The notes: a model not told the origin generated them from the sequence alone. A stretch of DNA of 64,000 bases from Rhodoblastus acidophilus (GCF_900187365.1 NZ_FYDG01000005.1:1-64000), one strand, 5' to 3'. Shown: positions 53,345-62,217, numbered from the stretch's first letter. A program made the numbers and translations.

Positions 53345-54778
53345 ATGAGACGCGCGAATCACTGGATCGGAGTCTTGGCCGCCGCGGCGCTCGGCGCTGC
53401 GCCGAGCGGCGTTTCGGCGCAGAGCGCCGAAACGAGCCCGCTGTCGCCGGCCCCATCCGCCCAGACGCCCCCGGCGGCTGCGCCCGCGCCCGCCGCCCCG
53501 GCCCCCGCCGCGCAAACGCCGGCGCCCGTCGCCCCGCCTGCGGCGCCCTCGACGCCCGCGCCCGCCGCCCCGGCGCCCGCCGCGCAAACGCCGACGCCCC
53601 CGCCAGCAGAACCGGCGCCCGTGCCGGCCGCCTCGGCCGCGCCCACGCCGGCGCCGAAAAAGCCCAAGCCGAAGCCGGCCGCGCCGGCGCGCGAAATGGC
53701 GCTGTCTGACGATCCGACGCCGGTGTTGCAGCCGGAAACCTTCTTCGCGACGGCCAAGGCCTCCGAACGCTATGCGGCGATCGCCGACGCCGGCGGCTGG
53801 CCGACGGTTTCGGCGCTGTCGCCGGGCGCGAAAGGCGCGGAGGTCGCGGCCCTGCGCAAGCGTCTGGCGATCGAAGGCGATCTCGCCGGCGCCGAAGCCA
53901 ATGGCGCCGGCTGGAGTCCCGCGCTCACGGCCGCCGTTAAGCACTTCCAGTTCCGTAACGGCCTGCGCCAGACCGGCGTGGTCGCCGGCGCGACGCTGCG
54001 GGCGCTCAACGTCCCGGCTCGCACCCGTTTCAAGCAATTGGCGTCCTCGGCCAACCGGCTCGCGGGCATGAACTTCCCGTTCGGCGAAAAATATGTCGTC
54101 GTCAACCTGCCCTCGACCGCCGTCGATGCGGTGGAATATGGCCATGTCGCCCACCGCTATACGGCGATCGTCGGCGGTCCCGAACATCACTCGCCGCAAA
54201 TTTCGGCCAAGATCGTCGCCATCAACCTCAACCCGACCTGGACCGTGCCGGAATCGATCATCAAGAACGAGATCATTCCGAAAATGCGGTCGCAGCCGAA
54301 CTATCTTTCGCGCGCGAGAATCCGCATTCTCAACAACAAGGGCCAGGAGGTGAATCCTGGCGCGATCAACTGGAATTCCGACCAGGCCAAGAATTTCACG
54401 CTGCGGCAGGATTCCGGCGCCGGCAATTCGCTCGGCCTGATCCGCATCGCCATGCCCAATCCCGATGCGGTCTATATGCACGACACGCCATCGCGGAACC
54501 TGTTCGCCAACGATTACCGCTTCCTGTCGCACGGTTGCGTCCGCGTCCAGGGCGTCTACGATCTCGCCGCATGGCTGCTGCGCGAGAGCCCCGCCCCTAA
54601 CGGCGGCGTCTGGACCGGCGACATAATCCAGCAACGCATCGCCTCGGGCGCGCGCGAGGACATCAAGCTGATCGCGCCGGTGCCGGTGATCTGGGTCTAT
54701 ATGACCGGCTGGGCCTCGGCCGACGGCGTCGTGCATTTCCGCGACGACGTTTATAATGTGGATAATGTCGGGGGTTGA
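53345..54778 (+). CDS. L,D-transpeptidase with peptidoglycan-binding domain
   Basis: A 477-residue exported enzyme. Signal peptide to about 28, a Pro/Ala linker to about 120 containing a 72-bp DNA repeat (53481-53599), a peptidoglycan-binding (PG_binding_1) domain near 150-200 (GAKGAEVAALRKRL...VKHFQFRNGL), and the YkuD domain with SHGCVRV. It forms 3-3 cross-links or attaches lipoproteins. One of three such genes here; the others lack the PG-binding domain in this order. ATG at 53345 has a TTG 9 nt upstream. Confidence 0.92.
   Translation: MRRANHWIGVLAAAALGAAPSGVSAQSAETSPLSPAPSAQTPPAAAPAPAAPAPAAQTPAPVAPPAAPSTPAPAAPAPAAQTPTPPPAEPAPVPAASAAPTPAPKKPKPKPAAPAREMALSDDPTPVLQPETFFATAKASERYAAIADAGGWPTVSALSPGAKGAEVAALRKRLAIEGDLAGAEANGAGWSPALTAAVKHFQFRNGLRQTGVVAGATLRALNVPARTRFKQLASSANRLAGMNFPFGEKYVVVNLPSTAVDAVEYGHVAHRYTAIVGGPEHHSPQISAKIVAINLNPTWTVPESIIKNEIIPKMRSQPNYLSRARIRILNNKGQEVNPGAINWNSDQAKNFTLRQDSGAGNSLGLIRIAMPNPDAVYMHDTPSRNLFANDYRFLSHGCVRVQGVYDLAAWLLRESPAPNGGVWTGDIIQQRIASGAREDIKLIAPVPVIWVYMTGWASADGVVHFRDDVYNVDNVGG
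53481..53599 (+). repeat. 47-bp imperfect direct repeat in the Pro/Ala linker
   Basis: The same 47-bp GC-rich unit occurs at 53481-53527 and 53553-53599, 72 bp apart, with two mismatches. It encodes the 24-residue APAPAAPAPAAQTP period. Such in-frame repeats can expand or contract by slippage, so linker length may vary between strains. Confidence 0.72.
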
Positions 54779-54835
54779 GGCCCGTAAGGCGCAGCCCCAC
54801 CCTTTCTCACCCAATAAGTGAGGCTGACGCCAGCC

Positions 54836-57556
54836 TCACTTGTCGGGGCGGATCGCAGCTTCCGTCGGCGGCTCCGTGAGATCGAGCACGACCTTCTTCA
54901 CGCCGTGCTCGTGCGGATCGTCCATGATCTTGAAGCCCAAAGCCTGATTCATCGACAGCATCGGCCCGTTCTCGCTCAAGACCTGTCCCTCGATCTCGCG
55001 CACGCCGTCGGCGCGGGCGAACTCGATCATATATTTCATCAACTTCCAGCCCAGGCCCTGCCCTTTCATGTCGGAGCGGAGCAGAATCGCGTATTCGCCC
55101 TTCTCATGATCGGCGTCGAGCATCAGCCTGACCACGCCCAGCATCAACCCGGTCGCCTCCTCCACCGCGACCATCACGAAAGAGCGGGCGTAATCGATCT
55201 GGATGAGGCGGGCGATGAACGCGTGGGTAAACTCCTTCACCGGACCGAAAAATCGCAGCCGAATATCCTCCGGGGCGACATGGGTGAAGAAAACCTTGTA
55301 CATTTCTTCGTCTTCGGGCCGCACCGGCCGCAATTGCACCGGCGTTCCGTTCTTGAGCGCCGCGCGCCGCTCCTGCGCCTTGGGATAGGGCGCGACCGCG
55401 AAGCGGGGATTGGCGGCGGCGACGCCCAGACGGCCTGTGAACGGCGCCACCGAGACGCGCGCATCCACCACCACCACGCCATCGGCGTCGGCGAGAACCG
55501 GATTGAGCTCCAGCTCGCGAATCTCCGGCACGTCGGCGGTGAGTTGCGAAATCTTCACCAGCAGCAGCGCGACGGCGTCAATATTGGCGGCGGGAACGTC
55601 GCGATAATCGCGCAACGCCCGGACGACCTGGGTCTGCTCGATCAGCGCGCGCGCAAGCGACAGATCAAGCGGCGGCAGGGCGAGCGCCTTGTCGTTGATG
55701 ACCTCCACCGCCTTGCCGCCGCGGCCGAACACGATCACCGGCCCAAACGTGGGGTCGTCGGTGACGCCCATCACCAGTTCGCGCGCATGGGGCCGGCGCA
55801 CCATGGGATGAATGGTGACGCCATCGACCCGCGCCTCCGGCGCCTCGGCGGCGACCCGATCCAGCATTTTGCGCGTGGTGTCCACCACCTGCTCGATGCT
55901 GCGCTGATCGAGCGCGACCCCGCCCAGATCGGACTTGTGGACGATATCGCGCGACATGATCTTCACGACGCAGCCGCCGTAGCGGCCGAGCACGAGACGC
56001 GCCACTTCCGCCGCCTCCTCCGGCGAACGGGCGAGACGCGCCGGCGCGATGGGAATGTCATAGGCGTCGAGCAGCGCGCTGATCTCGACCGGCGCCAGCC
56101 ATTCATGGCCGCGCGAAATGGCCTGCGCGATCACCGCGCGGGCCTTGACCGTGTTGGGCGCGAAATCCACCGGCAGCGACGGCGGCGCCGCCATCAGCGC
56201 CTCCCGCGCCTTGCGCCAGTTCACCATATGCATGAAGCCGGTCACCGCGCCGCGCTGGTAATGCGGCACGCGGGCGTCCTCGAAAATATGGTTGATCTCC
56301 TCGTCGGCGCCGTACCAGACCGCGAAGACCGGCTTGGGATTGATGGAGGAGCGGCGGTGTTTCTTCACCGCCTCCACGGCGGCCAGCGCCATCTGGCGGC
56401 TGTCGATCAGCAGATTGGGCGCGTGAAGCACCAGCACGGCGTCATTGGCGCGGTCCTGCAACACGGTGGCGAGCGCCTGTCCGAACTGCTCCGGCTGGGT
56501 GTCGCCCGACAGCTCCACCGGCGAATTGCCGGACCAGCTGTCCGGCAGCAGCGGCGTGAGCGCCTCGCGCGTCGCCGGCGAGACATCGGCGAGCTTGCCG
56601 TCGAGGTCGAGCAACTGGTCGATGGCGAGATAGCCGACGCCGCGCCCGTTGGTGACGACGGCCAGCCGCTCGCCGTTGAACGGCTTGACGCGTCCGAGCG
56701 CCTCCGCCGCGTCGAACAGCGAATCGATGTTGGGCACGCGCAGCAGGCCGGCGCGGCGGAAGGCGGCGTCGTAAATGGCGTCGGCGGTGGCGAGATTGCC
56801 GGCATGCGTTCCGGTGCGCCGCGACGCCTCATGTCGACCGGAGCGCACCACGATCACCGGCTTGACGCGCGAGGCGGCGCGCGCGGCCGACATGAAGCCC
56901 TGGGCGTCCTCCAGATGCTCGACATAGAGCAGGATGGCGCGGGTCATCGGATCGAGCGCGTAGTAATCGAGCAGATCGTCGAAATCGACGTCGGCCATGC
57001 CGCCAAGCGAGACCATGCCGGAGAAACCAACCTGATGCGCGTGGCCCCAGGCGACGATCGCGTAAAGCACGGCGTAGGATTGCGAAATCACGGCGAGATC
57101 GCCCGAGGCGACCGGCAGCGCCGACAGCGAGGCGTTGAGCTTCACGCGCGGCGCGATCAGGCGGCAGTTGGGGCCAAAAATGCGAATGTCGCGATGGCGC
57201 GCGATGGCGCGCATCTTCTCGAACAGCGAATCCGCCCCCGGCGTCGGATCCTTGGTCATCACCATGACCGCCGGGATCGCCAGATCGGCGGCCTCGTTGA
57301 CATAAGCCGCGACCTCGCTCTTGGGCGCGACGATCACCACGAGATCGGGAATTTGTCCAATTGCGGCGAGGTTGCGATGGCAGGGGCGGCCGTCGATCGT
57401 CTCGAAATGGGGGTTGACCAGATGGAGCGCGCCGGAAAATCCGCTCGCGACAATATTGTCCAGCACGCCGCGCCCACGCGAGCCCGGCCGTCCGCTGGCG
57501 CCGACCAAGGCCAAAGATTTCGGCTGTAACGCCCGATCCAACTGGCGTGTGCTCAT
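54836..57556 (-). CDS. Pat-type protein acetyltransferase: NDP-forming acyl-CoA synthetase domain plus GNAT
   Basis: A 906-residue fusion. CoA-binding domain about 1-130, flavodoxin-like ligase domains 140-460 with His251 in RTGTHAGNLATAD, an ATP-grasp part (480-705) with KIMSRDIVHKSDLGGV, and a C-terminal GNAT (about 730-890) with DMKGQGLGWKLMKYM. The architecture is that of Pat/YfiQ protein lysine acetyltransferases, which typically inactivate acetyl-CoA synthetase when acetyl-CoA is high. Whether the synthetase half is catalytic here is not clear. No paired CobB deacetylase is nearby. Confidence 0.9.
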   Translation of the reverse strand: MSTRQLDRALQPKSLALVGASGRPGSRGRGVLDNIVASGFSGALHLVNPHFETIDGRPCHRNLAAIGQIPDLVVIVAPKSEVAAYVNEAADLAIPAVMVMTKDPTPGADSLFEKMRAIARHRDIRIFGPNCRLIAPRVKLNASLSALPVASGDLAVISQSYAVLYAIVAWGHAHQVGFSGMVSLGGMADVDFDDLLDYYALDPMTRAILLYVEHLEDAQGFMSAARAASRVKPVIVVRSGRHEASRRTGTHAGNLATADAIYDAAFRRAGLLRVPNIDSLFDAAEALGRVKPFNGERLAVVTNGRGVGYLAIDQLLDLDGKLADVSPATREALTPLLPDSWSGNSPVELSGDTQPEQFGQALATVLQDRANDAVLVLHAPNLLIDSRQMALAAVEAVKKHRRSSINPKPVFAVWYGADEEINHIFEDARVPHYQRGAVTGFMHMVNWRKAREALMAAPPSLPVDFAPNTVKARAVIAQAISRGHEWLAPVEISALLDAYDIPIAPARLARSPEEAAEVARLVLGRYGGCVVKIMSRDIVHKSDLGGVALDQRSIEQVVDTTRKMLDRVAAEAPEARVDGVTIHPMVRRPHARELVMGVTDDPTFGPVIVFGRGGKAVEVINDKALALPPLDLSLARALIEQTQVVRALRDYRDVPAANIDAVALLLVKISQLTADVPEIRELELNPVLADADGVVVVDARVSVAPFTGRLGVAAANPRFAVAPYPKAQERRAALKNGTPVQLRPVRPEDEEMYKVFFTHVAPEDIRLRFFGPVKEFTHAFIARLIQIDYARSFVMVAVEEATGLMLGVVRLMLDADHEKGEYAILLRSDMKGQGLGWKLMKYMIEFARADGVREIEGQVLSENGPMLSMNQALGFKIMDDPHEHGVKKVVLDLTEPPTEAAIRPDK

Positions 57557-57662
57557 CCCGATTCGCTCCTGCTCGCACGCGCGATGCTAAACTATATCCG
57601 CGTCCAATGCGCCCTGGACGCTTGGCTTACGCCGCCCGACGCGTTAATTCCCGCTTGCGCCG

Positions 57663-57682
57663 AAGCTTAAGGCAAAGCTTAA
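57663..57682. repeat. tandem AAGCTTAA octamer
   Basis: AAGCTTAA occurs at 57663-57670 and 57675-57682, a 12-bp period, in the 208-bp divergent gap between the Pat-like gene and DUF2147. TTAA-N8-TTAA is close to but not the CtrA spacing (N7). Possible operator. Confidence 0.4.
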
Positions 57683-57764
57683 TGCGCGGAAACTGATCGT
57701 CCCGCGCCAGGATTGCGCGCCACGACAGCGCGACTCAAGCTCGCGCCACGACGGGGAGCAAAGA

Positions 57765-58142
57765 TTGACCAAGGTTCGCCACGGAGTCGCCGCGCTCCTG
57801 CTGGTCGCCGCCGCATCGGGCGCGACGCAGGCCTGGGCGGAGGATGTGCAAGGCGTGTGGACGCGCGACGACGGCGCCATCAAGGTCGAGTTCTCGCCCT
57901 GCGGCGGAGCGGTCTGCGGCTCGGTGTCGTGGCTGAAAAGCGCGGCCGGCGCCGCGAAAGTCGGCCAGCGCGTCTTTTTCGATATGGTGCGCTCCGATCA
58001 GATCACCTGGACCGGCAAGGCGTTCAATCCCGAGGACGGCCGCACCTATTCCGGCAAGATGGTTCTGAGCGGCAAAAAACTCAAAACCAGCGGCTGCGTG
58101 ATGGGCGGCCTGATCTGCAAGACCGTGGTCTGGCTGCGCTGA
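57765..58142 (+). CDS. DUF2147 exported protein
   Basis: A 125-residue periplasmic protein. After a signal peptide (TQAWA-ED) it has GVWTRDDGAIKVEFSPCGGAVCGSVSWL and LKTSGCVMGGLICKTVVW, which match the DUF2147 fold of a small beta-barrel with four conserved cysteines in two pairs. Role unknown. The start is TTG at 57765 with GGGGAG six nt upstream; an ATG is not available nearby. It converges with metZ. Confidence 0.85.
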   Translation: MTKVRHGVAALLLVAAASGATQAWAEDVQGVWTRDDGAIKVEFSPCGGAVCGSVSWLKSAAGAAKVGQRVFFDMVRSDQITWTGKAFNPEDGRTYSGKMVLSGKKLKTSGCVMGGLICKTVVWLR

Positions 58143-58169
58143 CGCGTCGCCGACGCGGTTGAACCTGCG

Positions 58170-59375
58170 TCAGACAGCCGCCAGCCCGCGTTTCAGATCG
58201 TCGATCAAATCTTCGGGATCCTCCAGCCCGACCGAAAGCCGCAGCATGCCCTGAGTGATGCCCGCGGCGAGGCGCGCCTCCTCGGTCATGCGCTGGTGGG
58301 TCGTGGTCGAAGGATGGGTGATCAGGCTCTTGGCGTCGCCGAGATTGTTGGAAATCTTGATGATTTCCAACGCATTGGCGAAACGGAACGCCTCCTCGCG
58401 CCCACCCTTCACCTCAAGCGCCACCATGGTCGCGCCGCCCTTCATCTGGCGACGGGCCAGTTCGGCCTGCGGGTGATCGGCGCGGCCGGGGTAATAAACC
58501 CGCGCGATCTTCGCGGCGCCCGCGAGAAAATCGGCGATGCGTCCGGCGCTCTCTTGCTGCTGAGCGATGCGCAGCGGCAGGGTTTCCAGGCTTTTCAGCA
58601 GCACCCAGGCGTTGAAGGGCGACAGCGACGGGCCGGTCTGGCGCAGATAGACCTGAATATGCTCTTCAATGAAGGCCTTGGAGCCGAGAATCACGCCGCC
58701 GAGGCAGCGGCCCTGGCCGTCGATGTGCTTGGTCGCGGAATAGACGACGCAATCGGCGCCCAACTCCAGCGGCTTCTGCGTCATCGGCGTGGCGAACACA
58801 TTGTCCACGACCAGCGTGGCGCCGCCGGCGTGCAAGATTTGGGCGATGCCCGCGATGTCGAGCACGCTCAGGGACGGATTGGTCGGGCTTTCCAGAAAGG
58901 CGGTCTTCGTGTTGGGCCGCAGCGCCGCCTTCCATTGCGCGAGATCGTGGCCGTCCACCAAAGTGGATTCGACGCCGAAGCGCGGCAGCAACTCCTGCAC
59001 GACATAGAGGCAGGAGCCAAACAGGGCGCGCGAGGCGATAACGTGATCGCCCGCCTTGACCTGCCCCATCAGCGCCGTGGTCACGGCCGCCATGCCGGTC
59101 GCCGTCGCGCGCGCGGCCTCCGCGCCTTCCAGCAGCGCCATGCGCTCCTCGAACATGGCGACGGTGGGATTGCCGAATCGGCTGTATTGAAAGCCGGCGT
59201 CCTCGCCGGTGAAGCGCGCCGCCGCCTGTTCCGCGCTGTTGTAGACGAAGCCCTGGGTCAGGAACAGCGCCTCGGAGGTCTCGCCGAAGCCCGAGCGCGC
59301 GGTTCCGCCATGAACGAGCTGGGTGCGCGGGCGGAGGGTCTTGGCGTCAGGAGCGGGACGGTCGTAAGCGGACAT
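58170..59375 (-). CDS. metZ: O-succinylhomoserine sulfhydrylase
   Basis: PLP enzyme making homocysteine from O-succinylhomoserine and sulfide in one step. 401 residues. The PLP Lys is in SATKHIDGQG; the PLP phosphate-binding region is GMAAVTTALM and the pattern PRTQLVHGGTARSGFGETSEALFLTQGF is typical of MetZ rather than MetB or MetC. The ATG at 59375 has GAGGA upstream. A folded leader at 59416-59468 precedes it and probably controls expression. Sulfhydrylation replaces transsulfuration in Rhizobiales. Confidence 0.94.
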   Translation of the reverse strand: MSAYDRPAPDAKTLRPRTQLVHGGTARSGFGETSEALFLTQGFVYNSAEQAAARFTGEDAGFQYSRFGNPTVAMFEERMALLEGAEAARATATGMAAVTTALMGQVKAGDHVIASRALFGSCLYVVQELLPRFGVESTLVDGHDLAQWKAALRPNTKTAFLESPTNPSLSVLDIAGIAQILHAGGATLVVDNVFATPMTQKPLELGADCVVYSATKHIDGQGRCLGGVILGSKAFIEEHIQVYLRQTGPSLSPFNAWVLLKSLETLPLRIAQQQESAGRIADFLAGAAKIARVYYPGRADHPQAELARRQMKGGATMVALEVKGGREEAFRFANALEIIKISNNLGDAKSLITHPSTTTHQRMTEEARLAAGITQGMLRLSVGLEDPEDLIDDLKRGLAAV

Positions 59376-59415
59376 GAATATTCCTCGCGCCGCGACGCGG
59401 CGGGTTTGCGAACAG

Positions 59416-59468
59416 CTCTGGGCTGAATGGCCAGGAAGCGAGCCGTCGGGCTCAGATTGACCACAGAG
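59416..59468 (-). promoter_or_regulatory. structured 5' leader of metZ, SAM-riboswitch-like candidate
   Basis: The minus-strand RNA can form three nested helices: CTCTG/CAGAG (59464-59468 with 59416-59420), TGGTC/GGCCA with one G-U (59459-59463 with 59428-59432), and GAGCC/GGCTC (59449-59453 with 59440-59444). The GTGGT-AATCTGAGCC...GGCT order resembles the P1-loop part of alphaproteobacterial SAM-II (metA) riboswitches as I recall them, but the conserved GCUAAA pseudoknot arm is absent. It begins at the predicted transcription start. Ligand unknown. Confidence 0.45.
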
Positions 59469-59471
59469 TCT

Positions 59472-59500
59472 TTTTAAACCTCGGTAAAAGCACCGGCAAG
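59472..59500 (-). promoter_or_regulatory. promoter of metZ
   Basis: On the minus strand CTTGCC (59500-59495) and TTAAAA (59477-59472) lie 17 bp apart; an alternative frame gives TTGCCG/TTTAAA with 15 bp. Transcription would begin near 59465, at the first base of the leader fold. Confidence 0.5.
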
Positions 59501-59556
59501 ACTTTCTTGACCACGACGGGCTAGAACGAATCGATGAAACCCAGCATCGCGCCGCC

Positions 59557-61020
59557 ATGAGGGTCGTCTTCGCCTTCCTCATCAACACGATCTTCAACCT
59601 GATCGTGGGGTTGATCGTCGCGCGCTTCCTCGGGCCGGAAGAATATGGCCGTTTCGCGCTGGGGATCGGCGTGATGATCTTCGGGCAGGCCTTGGGTTTC
59701 GAATGGATCCGGCAATGCGCGATCCGCTTCTATTCGGCGCGGGCGCGGGCGCGAAAACCGCATGTCCGCGCCACGCTCAACGCCGCCTTCGCGGCGTTCA
59801 CCCTCGGCTTCGTCCCGCTGGCGGCCCTGTTCGCCTTTTTCGGCCCGGAGCTGTCGCTGCCGCGCGACCTGATGGCGCTGGCGCTGGCCGCCTCCATCGC
59901 CAACGGCCTGTTCGACTACGAGACCGCGACGGCCCGCGCCCGATTCGACGACCGCCTGTACATGCGGATCGTCGTCATCAAGAACATCCTGTCCGTGATC
60001 GGGATGGCCGGGGGCGCCTGGATGACCGGCTCGGCGCGCGTGACCCTCGCCGCCGGCATGATCGCGCTGCTGGGCGCGTTGGTTTTCTCTTACAAGGGGT
60101 TGCGCGATCCCGGCGCGGGCCTCGCGCGCGCCGATCGTCGTCTGCTGCGCCCCTATGCCGCCTATGCCGTTCCCATTGTCGCCTCCGTCGTGCTCTACCA
60201 GCTCATCCCGCTGGTGAACCGCGACCTCGCGGCGCGTTTCTTCGGCTTCGCCGAAACCGGACGCTTCGCCCTGGCCTATGATCTCGGCCTGCGCGCAGTG
60301 TCGGCGCTCGGGTCGGCGCTCGACGTGCTGCTGTTCCAGATCGCGGTGCGCGCCCACGACCTGCACGGTCAAGCCAAGGCGCGCGAACAGGTGGCGCGCA
60401 ACATGGCCATGGTCTTCGCCATACTGGCGCCGGCCTGCGTCGGCATCTGGATCGTCCTGCCCTCGATCGAGGTTCTGATCGTTCCGAAATCGTACCGCGG
60501 CGCGTTCGGCCATTTCCTCACCCTGATGCTGCCGGGCCTGTTCTGCCTGGGGTTGAGCCAGTTCGCGCTCAACGCCGTGTTCCAGATCGCCCGCAAGACC
60601 CGGCCGGTGGTGCTGGCCGCGCTGGCGGTCTGCGCCGCCGATCCGCTGATCTTCCTGCTGCTGCCGAAAACCGGCGACGCCTCCAGCCTGGCGTTGGCCC
60701 AGAGCCTCGCCATGGCGCTGGGTTTCGTCACTCTGGTCGGCTTCGCCAGGGCCAACCGGGCGCAATGGCCCGGAGCGCGCGACCTGATCTGGACCCTGGC
60801 GGCGGTCGCCGGCATGGCGGCGCTGGCGGGGCCATGGCGCGACGCCCATCCCGGCCTGCTGCAGATGATCGCGCAAATGACGGCGGCCGGGGGATTCTAC
60901 CTCGCCCTGGTCGGTTTCACCGATCTCGCCGGCCTGCGCACGGCTTTTGTGGCCAAGGTCCTGCCAATTCTGCACAGGAGCACGCCGTTAAAGATCAATT
61001 TACCGTTAGAACTCGAATAA
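59557..61020 (+). CDS. polysaccharide flippase (Wzx/MATE-like)
   Basis: A 487-residue inner-membrane protein of the oligosaccharide flippase family with about 12-14 helices. The N-terminal FLINTIFNLIVGLIVARFLGPEEYGRFALGIGVMIF is typical of Wzx-type lipid-linked polysaccharide exporters; GLRAVSALGSALDVLLFQIAVR and PGLFCLGLSQFALN continue the pattern. No glycosyltransferase cluster lies adjacent, but two GTs occur elsewhere in the window. ATG at 59557. Divergent from metZ across 181 bp. Confidence 0.85.
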   Translation: MRVVFAFLINTIFNLIVGLIVARFLGPEEYGRFALGIGVMIFGQALGFEWIRQCAIRFYSARARARKPHVRATLNAAFAAFTLGFVPLAALFAFFGPELSLPRDLMALALAASIANGLFDYETATARARFDDRLYMRIVVIKNILSVIGMAGGAWMTGSARVTLAAGMIALLGALVFSYKGLRDPGAGLARADRRLLRPYAAYAVPIVASVVLYQLIPLVNRDLAARFFGFAETGRFALAYDLGLRAVSALGSALDVLLFQIAVRAHDLHGQAKAREQVARNMAMVFAILAPACVGIWIVLPSIEVLIVPKSYRGAFGHFLTLMLPGLFCLGLSQFALNAVFQIARKTRPVVLAALAVCAADPLIFLLLPKTGDASSLALAQSLAMALGFVTLVGFARANRAQWPGARDLIWTLAAVAGMAALAGPWRDAHPGLLQMIAQMTAAGGFYLALVGFTDLAGLRTAFVAKVLPILHRSTPLKINLPLELE

Positions 61021-61098
61021 CCACAAGACCGGGTAAATCCTCATCCTGAATCATTATGGTTTATCATCGCGCATTGTGGATTTTCGGGACCTGCGACG

Positions 61099-61761
61099 AT
61101 GCGAACGTCTCATATTCTTCCGCCGCTGCTCTGCGGCCTGGGTCTTCTGCTGTACAGCGTCCCCTCCCATGCGCAAAATCTCGGCGGCGGCCTGATCGAA
61201 TTTCTGGTGACCGGCGGCGAGATGCGCGAAAGGCCCCAACCGCGCCTCGCGCCAAGGCGACCTGCGGTCGAGACGCCTTACGCGCAGCCAGCCGCGCTAC
61301 GACCCGGCCGCGACATTCCCGACGCGTTTCGACGAACCGAGGTCGATTATTCGGGCGACGAAAAAATCGGCTCGATCGTGGTCGATACGCCCAATCATTA
61401 TCTCTATCTGGTGACCGGCCCCGGTCGGGCGCTGCGCTACGGCATCGGCGTCGCTCGCCCCGGCTTCGCATGGGGCGGCCACAAGACGGTGAGTCGCAAG
61501 GCGGAATGGCCGGACTGGACACCCCCGGCGGAAATGATGCAGCGCCGGCCTGACCTGCCGGCGCATATGGAGGGCGGCCCCGGCAATCCGCTCGGCGCCC
61601 GCGCGCTCTATCTCGGCTCGTCGCTCTACCGCATCCACGGCACCAACGAGCCCTGGACCATCGGCCAGAACGTGTCGTCCGGCTGCATCCGCATGATGAA
61701 CGAGGACGTGATCGACCTCTACGAACGCGTAAGGATCGGCGCGGACGTCACCGTGCTCTGA
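61099..61761 (+). CDS. L,D-transpeptidase (ErfK/YkuD type)
   Basis: A 220-residue exported enzyme. Signal peptide to about 25 (PSHA-QN), an Arg/Pro-rich linker, and the YkuD domain from 90 with YRIHGTNEPWTIGQNVSSGCIRM; the nucleophile Cys is in SSGCIRM. This form with HGTN and SGCIR is the common alphaproteobacterial LdtA-type that links outer membrane proteins or cross-links peptidoglycan. Third L,D-transpeptidase of the window. Followed by a strong terminator. Confidence 0.92.
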   Translation: MRTSHILPPLLCGLGLLLYSVPSHAQNLGGGLIEFLVTGGEMRERPQPRLAPRRPAVETPYAQPAALRPGRDIPDAFRRTEVDYSGDEKIGSIVVDTPNHYLYLVTGPGRALRYGIGVARPGFAWGGHKTVSRKAEWPDWTPPAEMMQRRPDLPAHMEGGPGNPLGARALYLGSSLYRIHGTNEPWTIGQNVSSGCIRMMNEDVIDLYERVRIGADVTVL

Positions 61762-61784
61762 CCGAAGCGGATGGCAGGCAAACA

Positions 61785-61809
61785 AAAACGGGCCCGACGG
61801 GCCCGTTTT
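61785..61809. terminator. bidirectional terminator between ldt and rpmB
   Basis: A perfect 10-bp stem, AAAACGGGCC (61785-61794) with GGCCCGTTTT (61800-61809), and a 5-nt loop. A and T tracts on both sides make it work in both directions, ending the L,D-transpeptidase and rpmB genes. Confidence 0.92.
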
Positions 61810-61830
61810 GCATTCTCGACGCTGGAAAGC

Positions 61831-62124
61831 TTAGACCTGGACGGCTTCGAGCTTCTTGGCGATTTCGCGCTTCAGCTTGAGCGCGTTCATCGACAGTTCG
61901 GCGTCGTGGGCCTTGAGCAAGAAGGCGTCGAGGCCGCCGCGATGCTCGACCGAGCGCAGGGCGGCGGCGGCGATGCGCAGGCGCACCGAGCGCTGCAGGG
62001 AGTCGGAGATCAGCGAGACGTTGACCAGGTTCGGCAGGAACCGGGTGCGGGTCTTGCGATTCGAGTGGCTGACGAGATTGCCGGTCTGGACAGCCTTGCC
62101 GGTCAATTCGCAACGGCGGGACAT
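61831..62124 (-). CDS. rpmB: 50S ribosomal protein L28
   Basis: 97-residue ribosomal protein. [32 protein letters not shown] is diagnostic. One Cys in the N-terminal segment instead of the CxxC zinc form, so this is a zinc-free variant, as usual in the group. The ATG at 62124 has AAAGGAAC upstream and an in-frame extension further upstream was rejected. In line with the family, it stands alone. Confidence 0.97.
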   Translation of the reverse strand: MSRRCELTGKAVQTGNLVSHSNRKTRTRFLPNLVNVSLISDSLQRSVRLRIAAAALRSVEHRGGLDAFLLKAHDAELSMNALKLKREIAKKLEAVQV

Positions 62125-62217
62125 GGGTGTTCCTTTCAATGTTACTCGCCGGCGCCGGACGCGTGCGACGTCCTGTCCCGGTTTGGTCTTTCGACCGAAA
62201 TTCGTGAAAACCGCTTG

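Noticed and set aside
53240-54814. 524-aa minus-strand frame opposite the L,D-transpeptidase
   Set aside because: Composition is low-complexity Arg/Gly; sense strand has a full YkuD domain.
54818-57529. 903-aa plus-strand frame opposite the Pat-like gene
   Set aside because: Product is Arg/His/Gln/Gly-rich with no fold; the minus strand encodes a full Pat protein.
59416-59468. Canonical SAM-II riboswitch
   Set aside because: The conserved GCUAAA/pseudoknot arm is missing; kept only as a candidate structured leader.
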